Source: Holothuria scabra
Lineage: Eukaryota > Echinodermata > Holothuroidea > Aspidochirotida > Holothuriidae
Assembly: GCA_037179385.1 (NCBI GenBank)
Contig: CM074189.1
Location: 24,365,648 to 24,429,647 of the forward strand
DNA length: 64,000 nucleotides
Reading direction: 5' to 3'
The notes under the pieces: model-generated
What the model was told of the DNA's origin: nothing
The model's input: only the letters and a program-made list of their open reading frames with translations
Databases searched by the model: none
Translations under genes and position numbers: made by a program
Part shown: one piece after another, positions 25,935 through 36,235 of the stretch
Layout of the letters: every line of letters starts with the position of its first letter
How positions within the stretch are numbered: the stretch's first letter is position 1

Positions 25935-27230
25935 CAGAAAAAATCCACTAAAATTAAACTCTTGCATACTGTAAATTTTGCCTACGGTTTCACTAATTTG
26001 AAAAACAAGAAATTTCCAGGAAACTCCGTTGCAATAAAAAGTCGGTAAAAACAGAATGTTTGGATCTAATTGAGTTTTTTCAGTGTTGTTATGATACTTT
26101 ATGCTAAAGCATTTTATTCCCAGTGTAAATGGGGTACCCACCAGTAGTGGGATACTTACAAAGTAAGGCATTTATCTATATTAAATGATCTTCTTTAGCC
26201 CCGGAATCTTAAATAAATTTAAAGATGTATGATAGGGAGCATTTGAGTGGTTACTTGGAATGTAAGCATCGCAGTCTAATTTTTTCGGTCCGTGATTAAA
26301 AGCATGTAAAGAGAGAATATGTCTCTTGTGTAACACGACAAAATGTAGGCATATGGTGCAAAAAGATGTTCGAAAATGTTACGTCGTTTCGACTCAAGAC
26401 TCCGTTGCTTTGTCAGAGAGACAGTTTTGCACAACACGTTGTGTGTTGATGCAAAGATCAGTCAATCTTCAATAAGCAAGACGCACATCTAGTTTAAGGC
26501 AGCATCTGCAAAGACGGCCCTGGAAGTTCCATTTAACGTACCGTTACTGAAAAACAATCAAAACTACACATTTCGGTTTGAGGAATCTATTTGAGTTTTT
26601 CGCAACACACTGCCTTTTTCAAGTTCAAGACTGCAACACAAAATGAAAAATCAAAACTACTTCCCCACTCTCCACAAAAACAACAATCGAAAGCAAGGTG
26701 TAACAGGTTATTTGGCTAATTACTAGACCGAAACTAAATATGCTACAAGTGGTATATGGAAGCACAGCGCTGGTCGAAAATGGATAAAGGAAAGCTTAAC
26801 CTAATAGAGTGAAAGCGGAGTATATCACAAGAATATTAATCAGTCCGCGAGGTCCGTGATCTCGCCTTTTTCTTTTGTCTGTCAAAACTATCACTACATT
26901 TTATTGAGTTTAATTCACATCCAGAATCGTTCAAATAGCCTCATTTTCCTGTGTGTATTATCCAAAATAAATTTCACAGAGCTATCGGTAATTTTAGGAG
27001 AGAGAATAGGAGGTAGCATGGTTCGCGAAATCATTTTCCTAATTCAATAGGTTGATGATCTCAATGAATGGTGTGAATACAACCAAAATTATCTGTTCAT
27101 GAAATTATTTATCATTCCCCGTTTCCAGTTCTATTACTGTTCCTAAAAGCACAACGATGCTTCTTTTATGCTCTTTTAGGTTTAAAGAAATCTTACATAC
27201 TGTGTTCCACTCATTCTACTCATTCCACTC
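25935..27230. other. intergenic, no supported gene
   Basis: AT-rich sequence with no recognisable exon or repeat. Confidence 0.4.
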
Positions 27231-27368
<138 letters not shown>

Positions 27369-27399
27369 TCACTTTACAAGTAATAAATGAGAGATAATA

Positions 27400-28130
27400 C
27401 TATAGGTTGGAAAAGTAAGTCTTTTGTCCAGCTTTAAATTTTAAGGTATTCGAGACACTTCCGGGAGAGAAAGGAAGGGAATTCCAGAGTCTAGAACCTG
27501 CAACCATAAAGGCACGGTCGCCGTATGACTTGGAAGTAGTGCGTGGAACTACCAATCGTAATGTGTCAATGTTAGATCTGAGATTGTGAGTGGCATTAAA
27601 ATCTTTTATCAGCATGTCATTGAGATATTTTGGTCCTTGATTATTTAAGCATTTGTAGACTTTTTAATTAAACCTTTATTCTTTTATCAACTGTGAGCCA
27701 GTGCTCAGACGAAATGTTGGAGGAAATAGGATCATATTTTTTAAGGTTACGTAAGCAACGAACTGCCATGTTTTGTACCATCTGTAATTTACGTATGTGT
27801 ACCTTGAGAAAAACAATTAAAAGACTGTTTCCATAGTCAAGACATGATGTCACAAAAATTCCGAGTGGCTACTATAGAAAGATACTCCCTAATAGAACTA
27901 ATGGCTTGCAGATGCATCATAGCTTTTTGACACTGCTTGGTCATATGTAGCTGCATGTCAAGGTGCCCATCAAACCACACCCCTAAATTCCTCACATACG
28001 GGACTTTTTGCACCACACATTTCCCTACTCGGATTGAATTCACATATACTTTGGCTAAACTGGATTTGGAGCCAAGTAGCATAAATTCAGTCTTTGAATC
28101 ATTTATCTTTGTTTTTTGCTTAGAACACAA
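27400..28130 (-). pseudogene. non-LTR retrotransposon remnant (CR1/Jockey-like RT C-terminus)
   Basis: Three minus-strand pieces, interrupted by stops and frame shifts, read in order as the C-terminal part of a reverse transcriptase ORF. The 28105-27840 piece has NDSKTEFMLLGSK, a core seen at the RT thumb region of CR1/Jockey/L2-type LINEs, then NLGVWFDGHLDMQLH. The 27853-27668 piece has LDYGN and IRKLQMVQNMAVRCL. The 27615-27400 piece has HNLRSN, RTTSKSYGDRAF and GSRLWNSLP, the usual C-terminal end. The 5' part (endonuclease and RT catalytic motifs) is missing beyond about 28130, typical of 5' truncation on insertion. It is inactive. Confidence 0.85.
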
Positions 28131-28625
28131 AACTTGCAGTCGGGATGTTGGTAGTTCGAATCCTGTCAGGATAGATAATCTCCTACCGGGTTTTGACATG
28201 ATCTTCTGTTACATAACGCCATGTCTATACAGGTACAGTTTACAGTTTACAGTGTACAATGCACACTGTTGGGCCAGGCTACAACGTTACGACTCTATTT
28301 ATCTAATTTTACACTTTTATATTTAGCCAAATCACCTAAAAATGCCAGTAAAAAGCGTGAATTGTTTTGGAACGATATCTATTAACGTCTGCAAATGCCA
28401 GCTTTTTCAACGTGAGGTAGAGCGTTGTATTACAGAACACCTAGTCTATATAATAATTCAAAAGATGATTACCCGTTACCATGAGGTAGTTTTTCAATGG
28501 ACGATGTTTTCTTTCTTAAGAGAGGTACTATTTTTCACGCGTGTCGCTTCGATTTGTTTTTATCCTGCGCAAAACTTCTTACTCCGCGAAAAGGCTTGCT
28601 CGCCTTTGTATATGTGAGCTTAAAT
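28131..28625. other. short intergenic interval between the LINE remnant and the transporter gene
   Basis: No supported exon. A TTCGAATCC word at 28156, resembling a tRNA B box, has no matching A box or cloverleaf. Confidence 0.4.
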
Positions 28626-28628
28626 CGA

Positions 28629-28634
28629 TTTATT
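28629..28634 (-). promoter_or_regulatory. poly(A) signal for the SLC35G1-like gene
   Basis: AATAAA on the minus strand lies about 100 bp beyond the stop codon of the transporter gene. Confidence 0.55.
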
Positions 28635-28731
28635 GTGTCTCTACTTAATATTAAATAAAACGAGAAATTAACATTAGTTTCAATGAAGTGCTGGTAGGAC
28701 AAGAATCAATGTATAATACACAAAAATAAAA

Positions 28732-29787
28732 TTATGCTTTCTTCCTATTCAGAGTGATTCCTACACAAGACGCAATAACAAGTAATGCACCTACGTATGA
28801 CGTCCATGGAGGGTGAACGTTTAGTATCGTAAGCTGCAATATGAACGCAAAGACGATTTCGGTTGTCAGGAGAACATTCACTAAGGTTGATGACTCAACC
28901 TTTACTGCGTAATACCCTACCAACTGAGCCAAAAAATAACAAAACCCAGCTCCGAGAGCAGACAACCACTGGTAAGGACAGGGTGTATGCCATCGCTGAA
29001 GAACTGAAGCTAGGACAACACCTGTAACAGTAATAACAGTTCCATTTACAACTAGGGATAAAAACGCGTTTATTCCCAACAGTTGCTGCTTTCGCATGGT
29101 GTTAACGATAAAACCAATCACAATAGCTGCTCCAGCAGCAAATGCCACTCCAATTATTGTTTTATCATAGTTGCCGTTTCTTGCAAATATAAAGGGTGGC
29201 CGAGCAATGAATACTACCCCTGCAAGTGCAAGAATAGAAAAAACGGCATCTAACTTTTGGGGCGGTTCCTTCAACATCAACCAGCTAACAATGCCGACGA
29301 ATATTAGTGATGTATATGTGACTGTTACTGCGTCCCCAACATCCGCGTATAAAAGAGCAAAAGAGAGCAAAGGGAGGTAGACGGACATAAGGACTCCACC
29401 AAATAAAAGCCACACGTAGTGTTCAAATAGTTTTGGAGGCCGAATACCTTGGTATACTGAGCAAACAAGGCCGCAAACTGCCATCACTGGAGCCATGATC
29501 ACAACTAGCATGACAGGATCCATACTCTCTGTGGAAACCTTCATCAAGAAACCCTGCCCTGTATAGAGAAGAGCAGATAGCAGCCCTAATATTACGCCGT
29601 ACCGGTGTCGTAGAGTGGAAATCATTCTCCAATAGATGTTTTCTCTACCTTTGCTTTTTGAAATTTCCACTTCCATGGAAGCAATATTTTTTGGAGATTC
29701 GCTTTTAATCGAGGATGTCTCAACTTTTCGTCTGAATTCTTTGCTGGAAGAGGTCTCGCAAATATCGCTTTTGCTGCCCTCCTCCAT
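28732..29787 (-). CDS. SLC35G1-like drug/metabolite transporter (EamA family), complete
   Basis: A 351-residue intronless frame encodes a polytopic membrane protein of the drug/metabolite transporter superfamily. About 60 hydrophilic, Ser/Lys/Glu-rich residues precede roughly ten hydrophobic segments arranged as two EamA repeats (about residues 65-200 and 210-347). Recognisable stretches are YGVILGLLSALLYTGQGFLM in TM1, DPVMLVVIMAPVMAV, VTVTYTSLIFVGIVSWLMLKEPP at the end of the first repeat, and the family-like VESSTLVNVLLTTEIVFAF in the second. The length fits SLC35G1-type proteins, which are described in animals as membrane transporters of ER or plasma membrane; the substrate here is not predictable. 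The start is the first ATG after an in-frame TGA 36 bases upstream. The C-terminus is short and basic (RKKA). A stray alternative is another SLC35G paralogue. Confidence 0.9.
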   Translation of the reverse strand: MEEGSKSDICETSSSKEFRRKVETSSIKSESPKNIASMEVEISKSKGRENIYWRMISTLRHRYGVILGLLSALLYTGQGFLMKVSTESMDPVMLVVIMAPVMAVCGLVCSVYQGIRPPKLFEHYVWLLFGGVLMSVYLPLLSFALLYADVGDAVTVTYTSLIFVGIVSWLMLKEPPQKLDAVFSILALAGVVFIARPPFIFARNGNYDKTIIGVAFAAGAAIVIGFIVNTMRKQQLLGINAFLSLVVNGTVITVTGVVLASVLQRWHTPCPYQWLSALGAGFCYFLAQLVGYYAVKVESSTLVNVLLTTEIVFAFILQLTILNVHPPWTSYVGALLVIASCVGITLNRKKA

Positions 29788-30144
29788 AGCTTCTACTTCT
29801 ACGAAAATGTTAATATTCTCTCATGCAATGTGATATTTTCACTAACGTCGCTAATCTTTGGTATCTTCTCCGATGAAAATAAAACGGTATCTTCCAGTTA
29901 TCGTAACTTGGAATACCGTACTAATGAGTTATGGATGGGGCATATGTTTATTTGGAAAAAGTAGACTCCTTTCACGCCGGCAGTCGATTGGAATGATGAT
30001 CTTGCATATTTTTCCTTGTTGTCTTTGGCATGAGCTTAGGCTGTTTTTGCTGTCGTCCATTTCTTCTACTTCCTTATCATCATCGTCATTAGCGACGGCT
30101 AGTGATGGCACATCTCGAAGCTGAATGCACCATATTCCTGATAG
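29788..30144 (-). other. probable 5' UTR exon portion of the SLC35G1-like gene, with an upstream ORF
   Basis: On the minus strand TTTGTTAATTACAG ends at 30145, a good 3' splice acceptor, so the terminal exon probably begins at 30144 and includes this leader. Within it, 30111-29929 is a 60-codon upstream ORF with an acidic run (NDDDDKEVEEMDD) that stops before the main ATG. Such an ORF could dampen translation of the transporter. It could also be the decayed N-terminus of a longer ancestral product; I see no frame joining it to the main ORF. Confidence 0.45.
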
Positions 30145-31160
30145 CTGTAATTAACAAAATAAAAGATGTATACAGTTAAGGAAACGATTACGGGTTCCAC
30201 TGTGGTGAAAGAAATATTCTCACAAACACAAATTATATTGGCAGTATATCCTTCTTTTGCCGGAACACATTCGTGGAATTCTTAAATAACAAAATTTTCC
30301 ATGTTTTACAATGCGAGGAGTCAGTTTGTCTCTAAAGGTGTGTGCTAATTCTTTTCAATACTTAGGATCATGTAACCCATTCGAAAATGATCTCAAAAAT
30401 AACGACTGGATGATTCAGTTCTGTAAACAATTTTAGGAAGTCCCTTAAATGACGGTTTACATAAACAAAATTTATTGAGGCTTCAAATTAAATTAAAAAC
30501 AAACTTAGCTCTTTTGAAGACAAAAAAGGTTAATTGGGTATAATGTTCCATTACCAAGTAGGATATCGCAAGATATTAGTGATTTTCTGAAAATAGGCTC
30601 TCCTTTTGCGTACTTACACTGAAGTGGTATCGTGGAGCAACAAATGTCACAGCCATTAAATTTGAGGGCGCAAACCATGTTAAATTAACCCATATGAGGG
30701 AAACGGAAAAGCTCTCGATTGATGCAGATTAAACCCGAAACAAAATCAACAGAGACAACATAAAAGCCTTCTTTATTGTATTGACTTAAATGGTGAGAAC
30801 AAATTTGATGTAAACACGATAAGGAAACGCTTAAGTAAAACTGGCTTGTTGTTTTTTCTGGTTTTGGAGAGCGCACCTTTAAGTTGATAACTATTCTAGG
30901 ACAACGGTGCATGAGAACACTACTTCAATGGACCTAGGTTGTCTCTACTATTACAAAAGAGTTACACTGGAGTTCAATGACCGTCTAAAAATTAAGATTA
31001 TGAAAAGCAACTTTATACGAATATTGAAACATCTCGCAAATCCCGCCAAATACGGCAATGTTACCCAAGTCGTTTCCAGTTTTTGGCGTGACAAAGCGTG
31101 CAAAAAAAAAAAAAAGAAGAAAAAACTGTCTAGGGTCCTTGGTTAAAGAGGTATAACTTC
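30145..31160. other. non-coding, likely 5' intron of the transporter gene
   Basis: No exon-like frame or repeat was found. If the acceptor at 30145 is real, the intron of the minus-strand gene covers at least the left part. Confidence 0.35.
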
Positions 31161-31263
31161 GTGTGTTAACGTATTGTATTTTTTTTTACCTTTATTGTCA
31201 TGATTAAATCTGCTATCGGTTGGTTTTATTTAATAATAGTTTCACCAATAAGTAACTTAGTAG

Positions 31264-31503
31264 TTATTTGTGAAAGTAAATTTGATCGTTCGGATAATTT
31301 GGGCCGTCGGTTGATACAACAACCAGAAAGCCAAAAGGCTTAGTGATTCCCTGCCGCTGAAATGTAAGGCCCTTTTTCACATTGACATTGCTTTGCAATG
31401 TTTTTCCATTAACAGGGCTCCATAATATGCCCACAAAGTACACATGCAAGGCATCCAGTCTTCCTACATTGAGATCCCCCTTGCCCGTTGTGAACTCAAA
31501 TGA
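31264..31503 (-). CDS. candidate terminal exon of an unrecognised protein
   Basis: The minus-strand frame has coding-like composition, with alternating hydrophobic and polar residues (LDALHVYFVGILWSPVNG, GITKPFGFLVVV), and ends in TGA or TAA-type termination near 31264 after IYFHK. A possible acceptor is ATTTGAG just before the TTC at about 31503; upstream of that point the sequence is satellite-like (GGTGGAGGTCAAATG), so the exon would begin at the satellite edge. I do not recognise the family. It may be a fragment of a gene disrupted by array growth, or a chance frame. Confidence 0.35.
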   Translation of the reverse strand, partial: SFEFTTGKGDLNVGRLDALHVYFVGILWSPVNGKTLQSNVNVKKGLTFQRQGITKPFGFLVVVSTDGPNYPNDQIYFHK

Positions 31504-31629
31504 CATTTGACCTCCACCAAAATCTTCTGGGACCATTTATTCACTATGTGACATCTACATGACAAGTTACAGGACCGTACATGTGACCTTTCTTGAAAGA
31601 CTGTGCAGGAAAGCTTGTCAGGCTTTGAA

Positions 31630-33232
31630 CATGCTGACTCCACATGAACTTTGACCTTTGGGAATATCAATAGAGATCATCTACTCAATATGACGAATCC
31701 GCACACTAAATATGAGCACAGTCACATGTACCGTTCTTGAGATGTAGTGTTTACGAAGTTTTGACCTTTTGACCTCTCATGACCCCAAATGACCTTTGAC
31801 CTACACCAAAAACAATAGGGATCATCTGCTCAATATGGCCACACACTCGCCAAATATGAGCATAGTCACATGTACCGTTCTTGAGACATCGCGTTTACGA
31901 AGTTTTGACCTTTTGACCTCTCGTGACCCCAAATGACTTTTGACCTCCACGAAATTCGACAGGAATAATCTACTTAATATGAACAACTAACACGCCAAAT
32001 ATGAGCATAGTCACATGTACCGTTCTAGAGATATCGTGTTTACGAAGTTTTGACCTTTTGACCTCTCGTGACCCCAAATGACTTTTGACCTCCACGAAAT
32101 TCGACAGGAATAATCTACTTAATATGAACAACTAACACGCCAAATATGAGCATAGTCACATGTACCGTTCTAGAGATATCGTGTTTACGAAGTTTTGACC
32201 TTTTGACCTCTCGTGACCCCAAATGATCTTTGATCTCCACCAAAAACAATAGGGATCATCTACTCAATATGGTGAATGCACACACCAAATATGAGATTAG
32301 TCACACTTACTCCTCTTGAGATTCGGTGTTTACAAGCAATTTCTAAGGGATTTACCTTTTTGACCTCTCGTGACCCCAAATGACCTTTGACCTCCACGAA
32401 AATCGATACGGATCATCTACGTAATATGACCAATCCACACACTAAATATGAGCATAGTCAAATGTACCTTTCATGAGACATCGTGTTTACAAGGTTTTGA
32501 CTTTTTGACCTGTTGTGACCCCAAGAAACTTTTGATCTCCACCAAAAACAATAGGGATCATCTGCTCAATATGGCCACACACTCGCCAAATATGAGCATA
32601 GTCACATGTACCGTTCTTGAGACATCGCGTTTACGAAGTTTTGACCTTTTGACCTCTCGTGACCCCAAATGACTTTTGACCTCCACGAAATTCGACAGGA
32701 ATAATCTACTTAATATGAACAACTAACACGCCAAATATGAGCAAATTCACATGTACTGTTCTAGAGATATCGTGTTTACGAAGTTTTGACCTTTTGACCT
32801 CTCGTGACCCTAAATGATCTTTGATCTCCACCAAAAACAGTAGGGATCATCTACTCAATATGGTAAATGCACACACCAAATATGAGATTAGTCACACTTA
32901 CTCTTCTTGAGATTCGGTGTTTACAAGCAATTTCTAAGGGATTCACCTATTGACCTCTCGTGACCCTAAATGACCTTTGACCTCCACGAAAATCGATACG
33001 GATCATCTACTTAATATGACCAATCCACACACTAAATATGATCATATTCAAATGTACCTTTCATGATACATCGTGTTTACAAGGTTTTGACTTTTTGACC
33101 TCTTGTGACCCCAAGAAACTTTTGATCTCCACCAAAACAATAGGGATCATCTACTTAATATGACCAACTCACACACCAAATATGAGGTTAGTCACACTAA
33201 CCCTTCTTGAGATATCGTGTTTTCAAGTCAAA
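31630..33232 (+). repeat. satellite array, ~145-bp unit, with higher-order structure
   Basis: About ten tandem units are marked by TGACCTTTTGACCTCTCG at 31762, 31906, 32051, 32196, 32642 and 32787, with variant units near 32353, 32497, 32950 and 33090. The units 31906-32050 and 32051-32195 are identical over 145 bases, so homogenisation is recent. A 591-bp period relates 32051 to 32642 and 32196 to 32787, giving a four-unit higher-order repeat. Each unit continues with a TGACCTTTGACCT-like motif, CAATAGGGATCATCTACT and CAAATATGAGCATAGTCACA. Diverged units extend leftward to about 31500 and reappear at 33870-34110. A short (CA)n run follows at 33236-33275. Confidence 0.9.
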
Positions 33233-33292
33233 GAGTCACATACACACACACATTGGCACACACACACATACACACGACATCACCATCGCATA

Positions 33293-33321
33293 GATTCCTT
33301 GCCTGCCTTCTGCAAGGAATC
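33293..33321. repeat. perfect 10-bp stem-loop at the array edge
   Basis: GATTCCTTGC, a nine-base loop, then GCAAGGAATC. It lies directly after the satellite and its (CA)n tail, so it may be the conserved 3' end of the element that seeded the array. Confidence 0.7.
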
Positions 33322-34424
33322 AAAAACGAAATATTACGACAATCACAAAATGGAGTGATACTTCAAACATGCAGATGAGCTGCTTCTTCAAAACTGAAAC
33401 TGAGACACCTCATGAGATCGAAGGCTGTGTAACTCGTTTCCTACTCTGTTTGTGCTCTCAAGTGATTTATGCTTTCATTGTAACCATTCTGCATGAAAAG
33501 GAATTAGTGACAATTATCGCATATTTGACTGGTCTGCGAGCTAAATAAAATTGTGATGTAACTTTTTGTGTATTTCGGAATATCTGGTACTCTCAATCAA
33601 TTAGTCATGTATGAAAGCTAACTGTATCAAATGTCTGTGAAGTAAACTTGCTTTCCCCCACGTGAGGTACGATGTAATCAGGCAGAGGATTGAAGATGAT
33701 AAAAAGTGAAACGAAAAGTTACATCATGAACAGATAGACAGCTATTTTGCAGTACCTTGAAAATTTCCCAAACGTGGACCACGGATAAGGTGTTACGAAT
33801 AACATTGAAGCTATTTGAGTTCTTCTTCTAAACATGACAAATTGCCATAAATTTGAAAGGGTGTGTCATTAATTCTTTGAAATATCGTGTTTACAAGCCG
33901 TTGTCAGGGTTTACGCAAATGAACATCCTGTGACATTAAATAATCTTAGACTTCCACCAAAAGTTTTCTCTTTCACAACATTGCTAATCTTTACACAAAA
34001 TATGAAAAGTGTAGGTCATTCCTACTTTGAGATTTTATGCTTACAAGCCATTTGTGAGGTTTTCGCAGTTTTACCCTCCGGTGACCTCAACCAGTAACAA
34101 TAAAATAAGTCAACAACAACAAAGATGTTAACCTTTTAAGATTGGTGTGATTCCAATTTCTTGTTCAAGTTGAATAAATCCGATTAAACATTTCAGTGAT
34201 ATCTGCCAACGTATTATTCTAATCTCGACATGCACTTAGAGGGTCGTGAGGAATGATTTGTTATCATGCATGTTGTTAAAATGTAATAAAAGTGAAGTGC
34301 ACACATTTGAATTATATCTAAATGGAGTGTTGGGAAACATTCTTAACTGAAAAAAACCTCTTTTCGTTTTTAAAGGATAACTTTTTGGGGAAATCATCTC
34401 GACATCTAAAATCGTTCATGTTCT
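33322..34424. repeat. intergenic with degenerate satellite units
   Basis: Words such as AATATCGTGTTTACAAGCC and ACTTCCACCAAAAG at about 33875-33965, and TTATGCTTACAAGCCATTT at 34030, are decayed copies of the 145-bp unit. The remainder shows nothing supportable. Confidence 0.5.
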
Positions 34425-34742
34425 TCACTTCTTCAATAAGGGAACAGTGTTCAACTTAAAAAACACATAATTTTTTTGTGAGAGGAGGCGGAGGGAGAGA
34501 GAGGATACAAACGTTACGACGAAATTAATCATCTTGGATAGCAGAGATAACTGCGGCGACCTCTGCATATCTTCCCCCAAATGCTTTCTTAAATTACAGT
34601 CTGTCTTGCAAATATACTCAGGATGGTCCAAATTTGCAGATTTTTCCAATATAGGTTCAATTACTCTTTGTTTCGGAAACCAGCTATCCAGTCTTTCAAG
34701 ACAGTATTTACAAAATTTAGGTTTTAAGTGTTGAAGGTTCAT
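34425..34742 (-). CDS. candidate exon with two cysteine pairs
   Basis: This minus-strand frame of 105 codons contains KPKFCKYCLERLDSW and, about 30 residues later, HPEYICKTDCNLRKHLGED. A CxxC pair and a CxxxC pair spaced like this recall treble-clef or ZAD/RAG-N-type zinc-binding segments, but I cannot assign a family. The C-terminal 30 residues become hydrophobic and Ser/Leu-rich, probably read-through into intron. No strong splice sites were identified, and it may be a transposon-derived fragment. Confidence 0.3.
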   Translation of the reverse strand: MNLQHLKPKFCKYCLERLDSWFPKQRVIEPILEKSANLDHPEYICKTDCNLRKHLGEDMQRSPQLSLLSKMINFVVTFVSSLSLRLLSQKNYVFFKLNTVPLLKK

Positions 34743-35495
34743 ACCAGGTTAAATATTAAAGTTGAGAGGGTCGCTGTCCAGTCAATTTCATAATAAACTA
34801 GAAATGTGATTACGACAATCGTAACCACTTACTGTCCATGATTGTTTCTGTGCCAATGTCGGTACGTACTAAAGCTTGGGCCGATGTGATATACCTGAAC
34901 ATAATGCAATAGTGTGTTGGTTGCTTGTTGTAGATATCAACCGTTTGTTACTTTTCGACTCGGAATCTCGTGATACACATGAATAATGCAGGACGCACTA
35001 TTTCTCATAATGCTTATCAGGCTAATTGATAAATCAACACCTAGGCCTTTAGGCTATTCATGCAATGCCGATGTAACGGCAGTGATCATCCGAAAGTCGC
35101 AAAGTAAGCCTACAGTGCTCACAGTGGCACTGAAGGTAGGGTAACTAGACGTTCGGTTTTACCAGGACACGTCCTGTTTTAGGTTTCGTGCTGGATTTAT
35201 GTATTTAATGATCTCAGGATTTCCCAAATTTTGCTTCAATCAAGTTAGAAAAAACTCTGGTAAAAGCAACAACTTATGGCACCATCTTTTGCATGTAGAC
35301 ACCATTGCGGTAAACCAGCAAAGTTTTCTAACTCCCCACCCGGGCCCCTCCTAAGTTAGACTTCTTCACCAGGGTGGCCATGCATGTCCTCCTTGCGAGA
35401 AAATAAATAGGCCTATGATAACCCTAAGTGCAGACAAAAAGAAAAGTATAAACCCCTATGCTAATTCTGAGAAAGATCATCGTTCTGAGAATGAT
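34743..35495. other. intergenic, no supported gene
   Basis: No exon or repeat boundary was recognised. Confidence 0.4.
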
Positions 35496-35499
35496 AAAA

Positions 35500-35732
35500 T
35501 ACACTCTTTTTCCCTTTTTAACTCGAAAGTTGTTCGGTAATTGTTGGTAGTTTTATACTTTTTATATTTTCAACGTTTTATTCTCTTTTGACCTTGTGAT
35601 TGTATAATTTTGTTTTTTTTTGTAACTATGTATCTGTATTTTGTAGCGTTTTTATTTTTTATATTTGTTTTGCTGCAGGACGCCTAATTTCCACCTGATC
35701 GTGGACGAATAAATTTATCTTATCTTATCTTA
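35500..35732 (+). mobile_element. 3' end of a non-LTR retrotransposon with (TTATC)n tail
   Basis: A T-rich 3'UTR-like stretch (TTTTTTTGTAACTATGTATC, then GCTGCAGGACGCCTAATTTC) runs into GACGAATAAATTTATC and ends in TTATC repeats. A 3' microsatellite tail with no poly(A), on a truncated copy, is the usual signature of CR1/L2-like LINE insertions. The left limit is approximate. Confidence 0.6.
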
Positions 35733-36101
35733 CACAAACAGCCGTGGGTCTTTGGGCGTATGTTATGCCCACGGACTTCCTACATAAACGTGTACAGAGG
35801 ATGATGGGAAAATTGGTCGCCACCGTTCGAACCAAAAGATAGCACGGCCGCCGAGAAGCTTTAACTTTTTGCGTGATTTGACGACGAACTTCGAGTACTG
35901 CAATATTTCAAACAAACTTTGGATGTGAATGGGAATCAATATCATATCTGTTAATTCTAAACGTATTACATTATTTCCAAAACGTAACAATTTTCTTGCA
36001 AAATCTATCGCTTTAAGCCACTGACAAAGTCCAAATTCTTATACAAAACCATGGGTGATAATGTATTGTCACCGTGCTAGACCCAACAAAAGCTAAGTAT
36101 A
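35733..36101. other. intergenic, no supported gene
   Basis: A 75-codon minus frame at 35763-35990 has no recognisable features. Confidence 0.35.
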
Positions 36102-36129
36102 ACCAGGGAGCTGTTGACAGCTCCCTGGT
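36102..36129. repeat. near-perfect palindrome, 13-bp arms
   Basis: ACCAGGGAGCTGT, TG, ACAGCTCCCTGGT. Both strands can form a cruciform; in RNA it would be a strong hairpin. There is no second copy in this window. Confidence 0.85.
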
Positions 36130-36235
36130 ATAACTCAAGACTTCTATACATTGACAGAGCAGACTGCTCTAACGTCCTATGCGTAGATTGTCGCTACCGT
36201 ACGTGTTATTATAGCGAGATGACTGTCTGCTACGG

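Noticed and set aside
28140..28175. tRNA-like B box TTCGAATCC
   Set aside because: No matching A box or tRNA fold nearby.
31630..33232. Regular repeats that could suggest a CRISPR array
   Set aside because: Repeats are contiguous 145-bp units without unique spacers, and the genome is animal.
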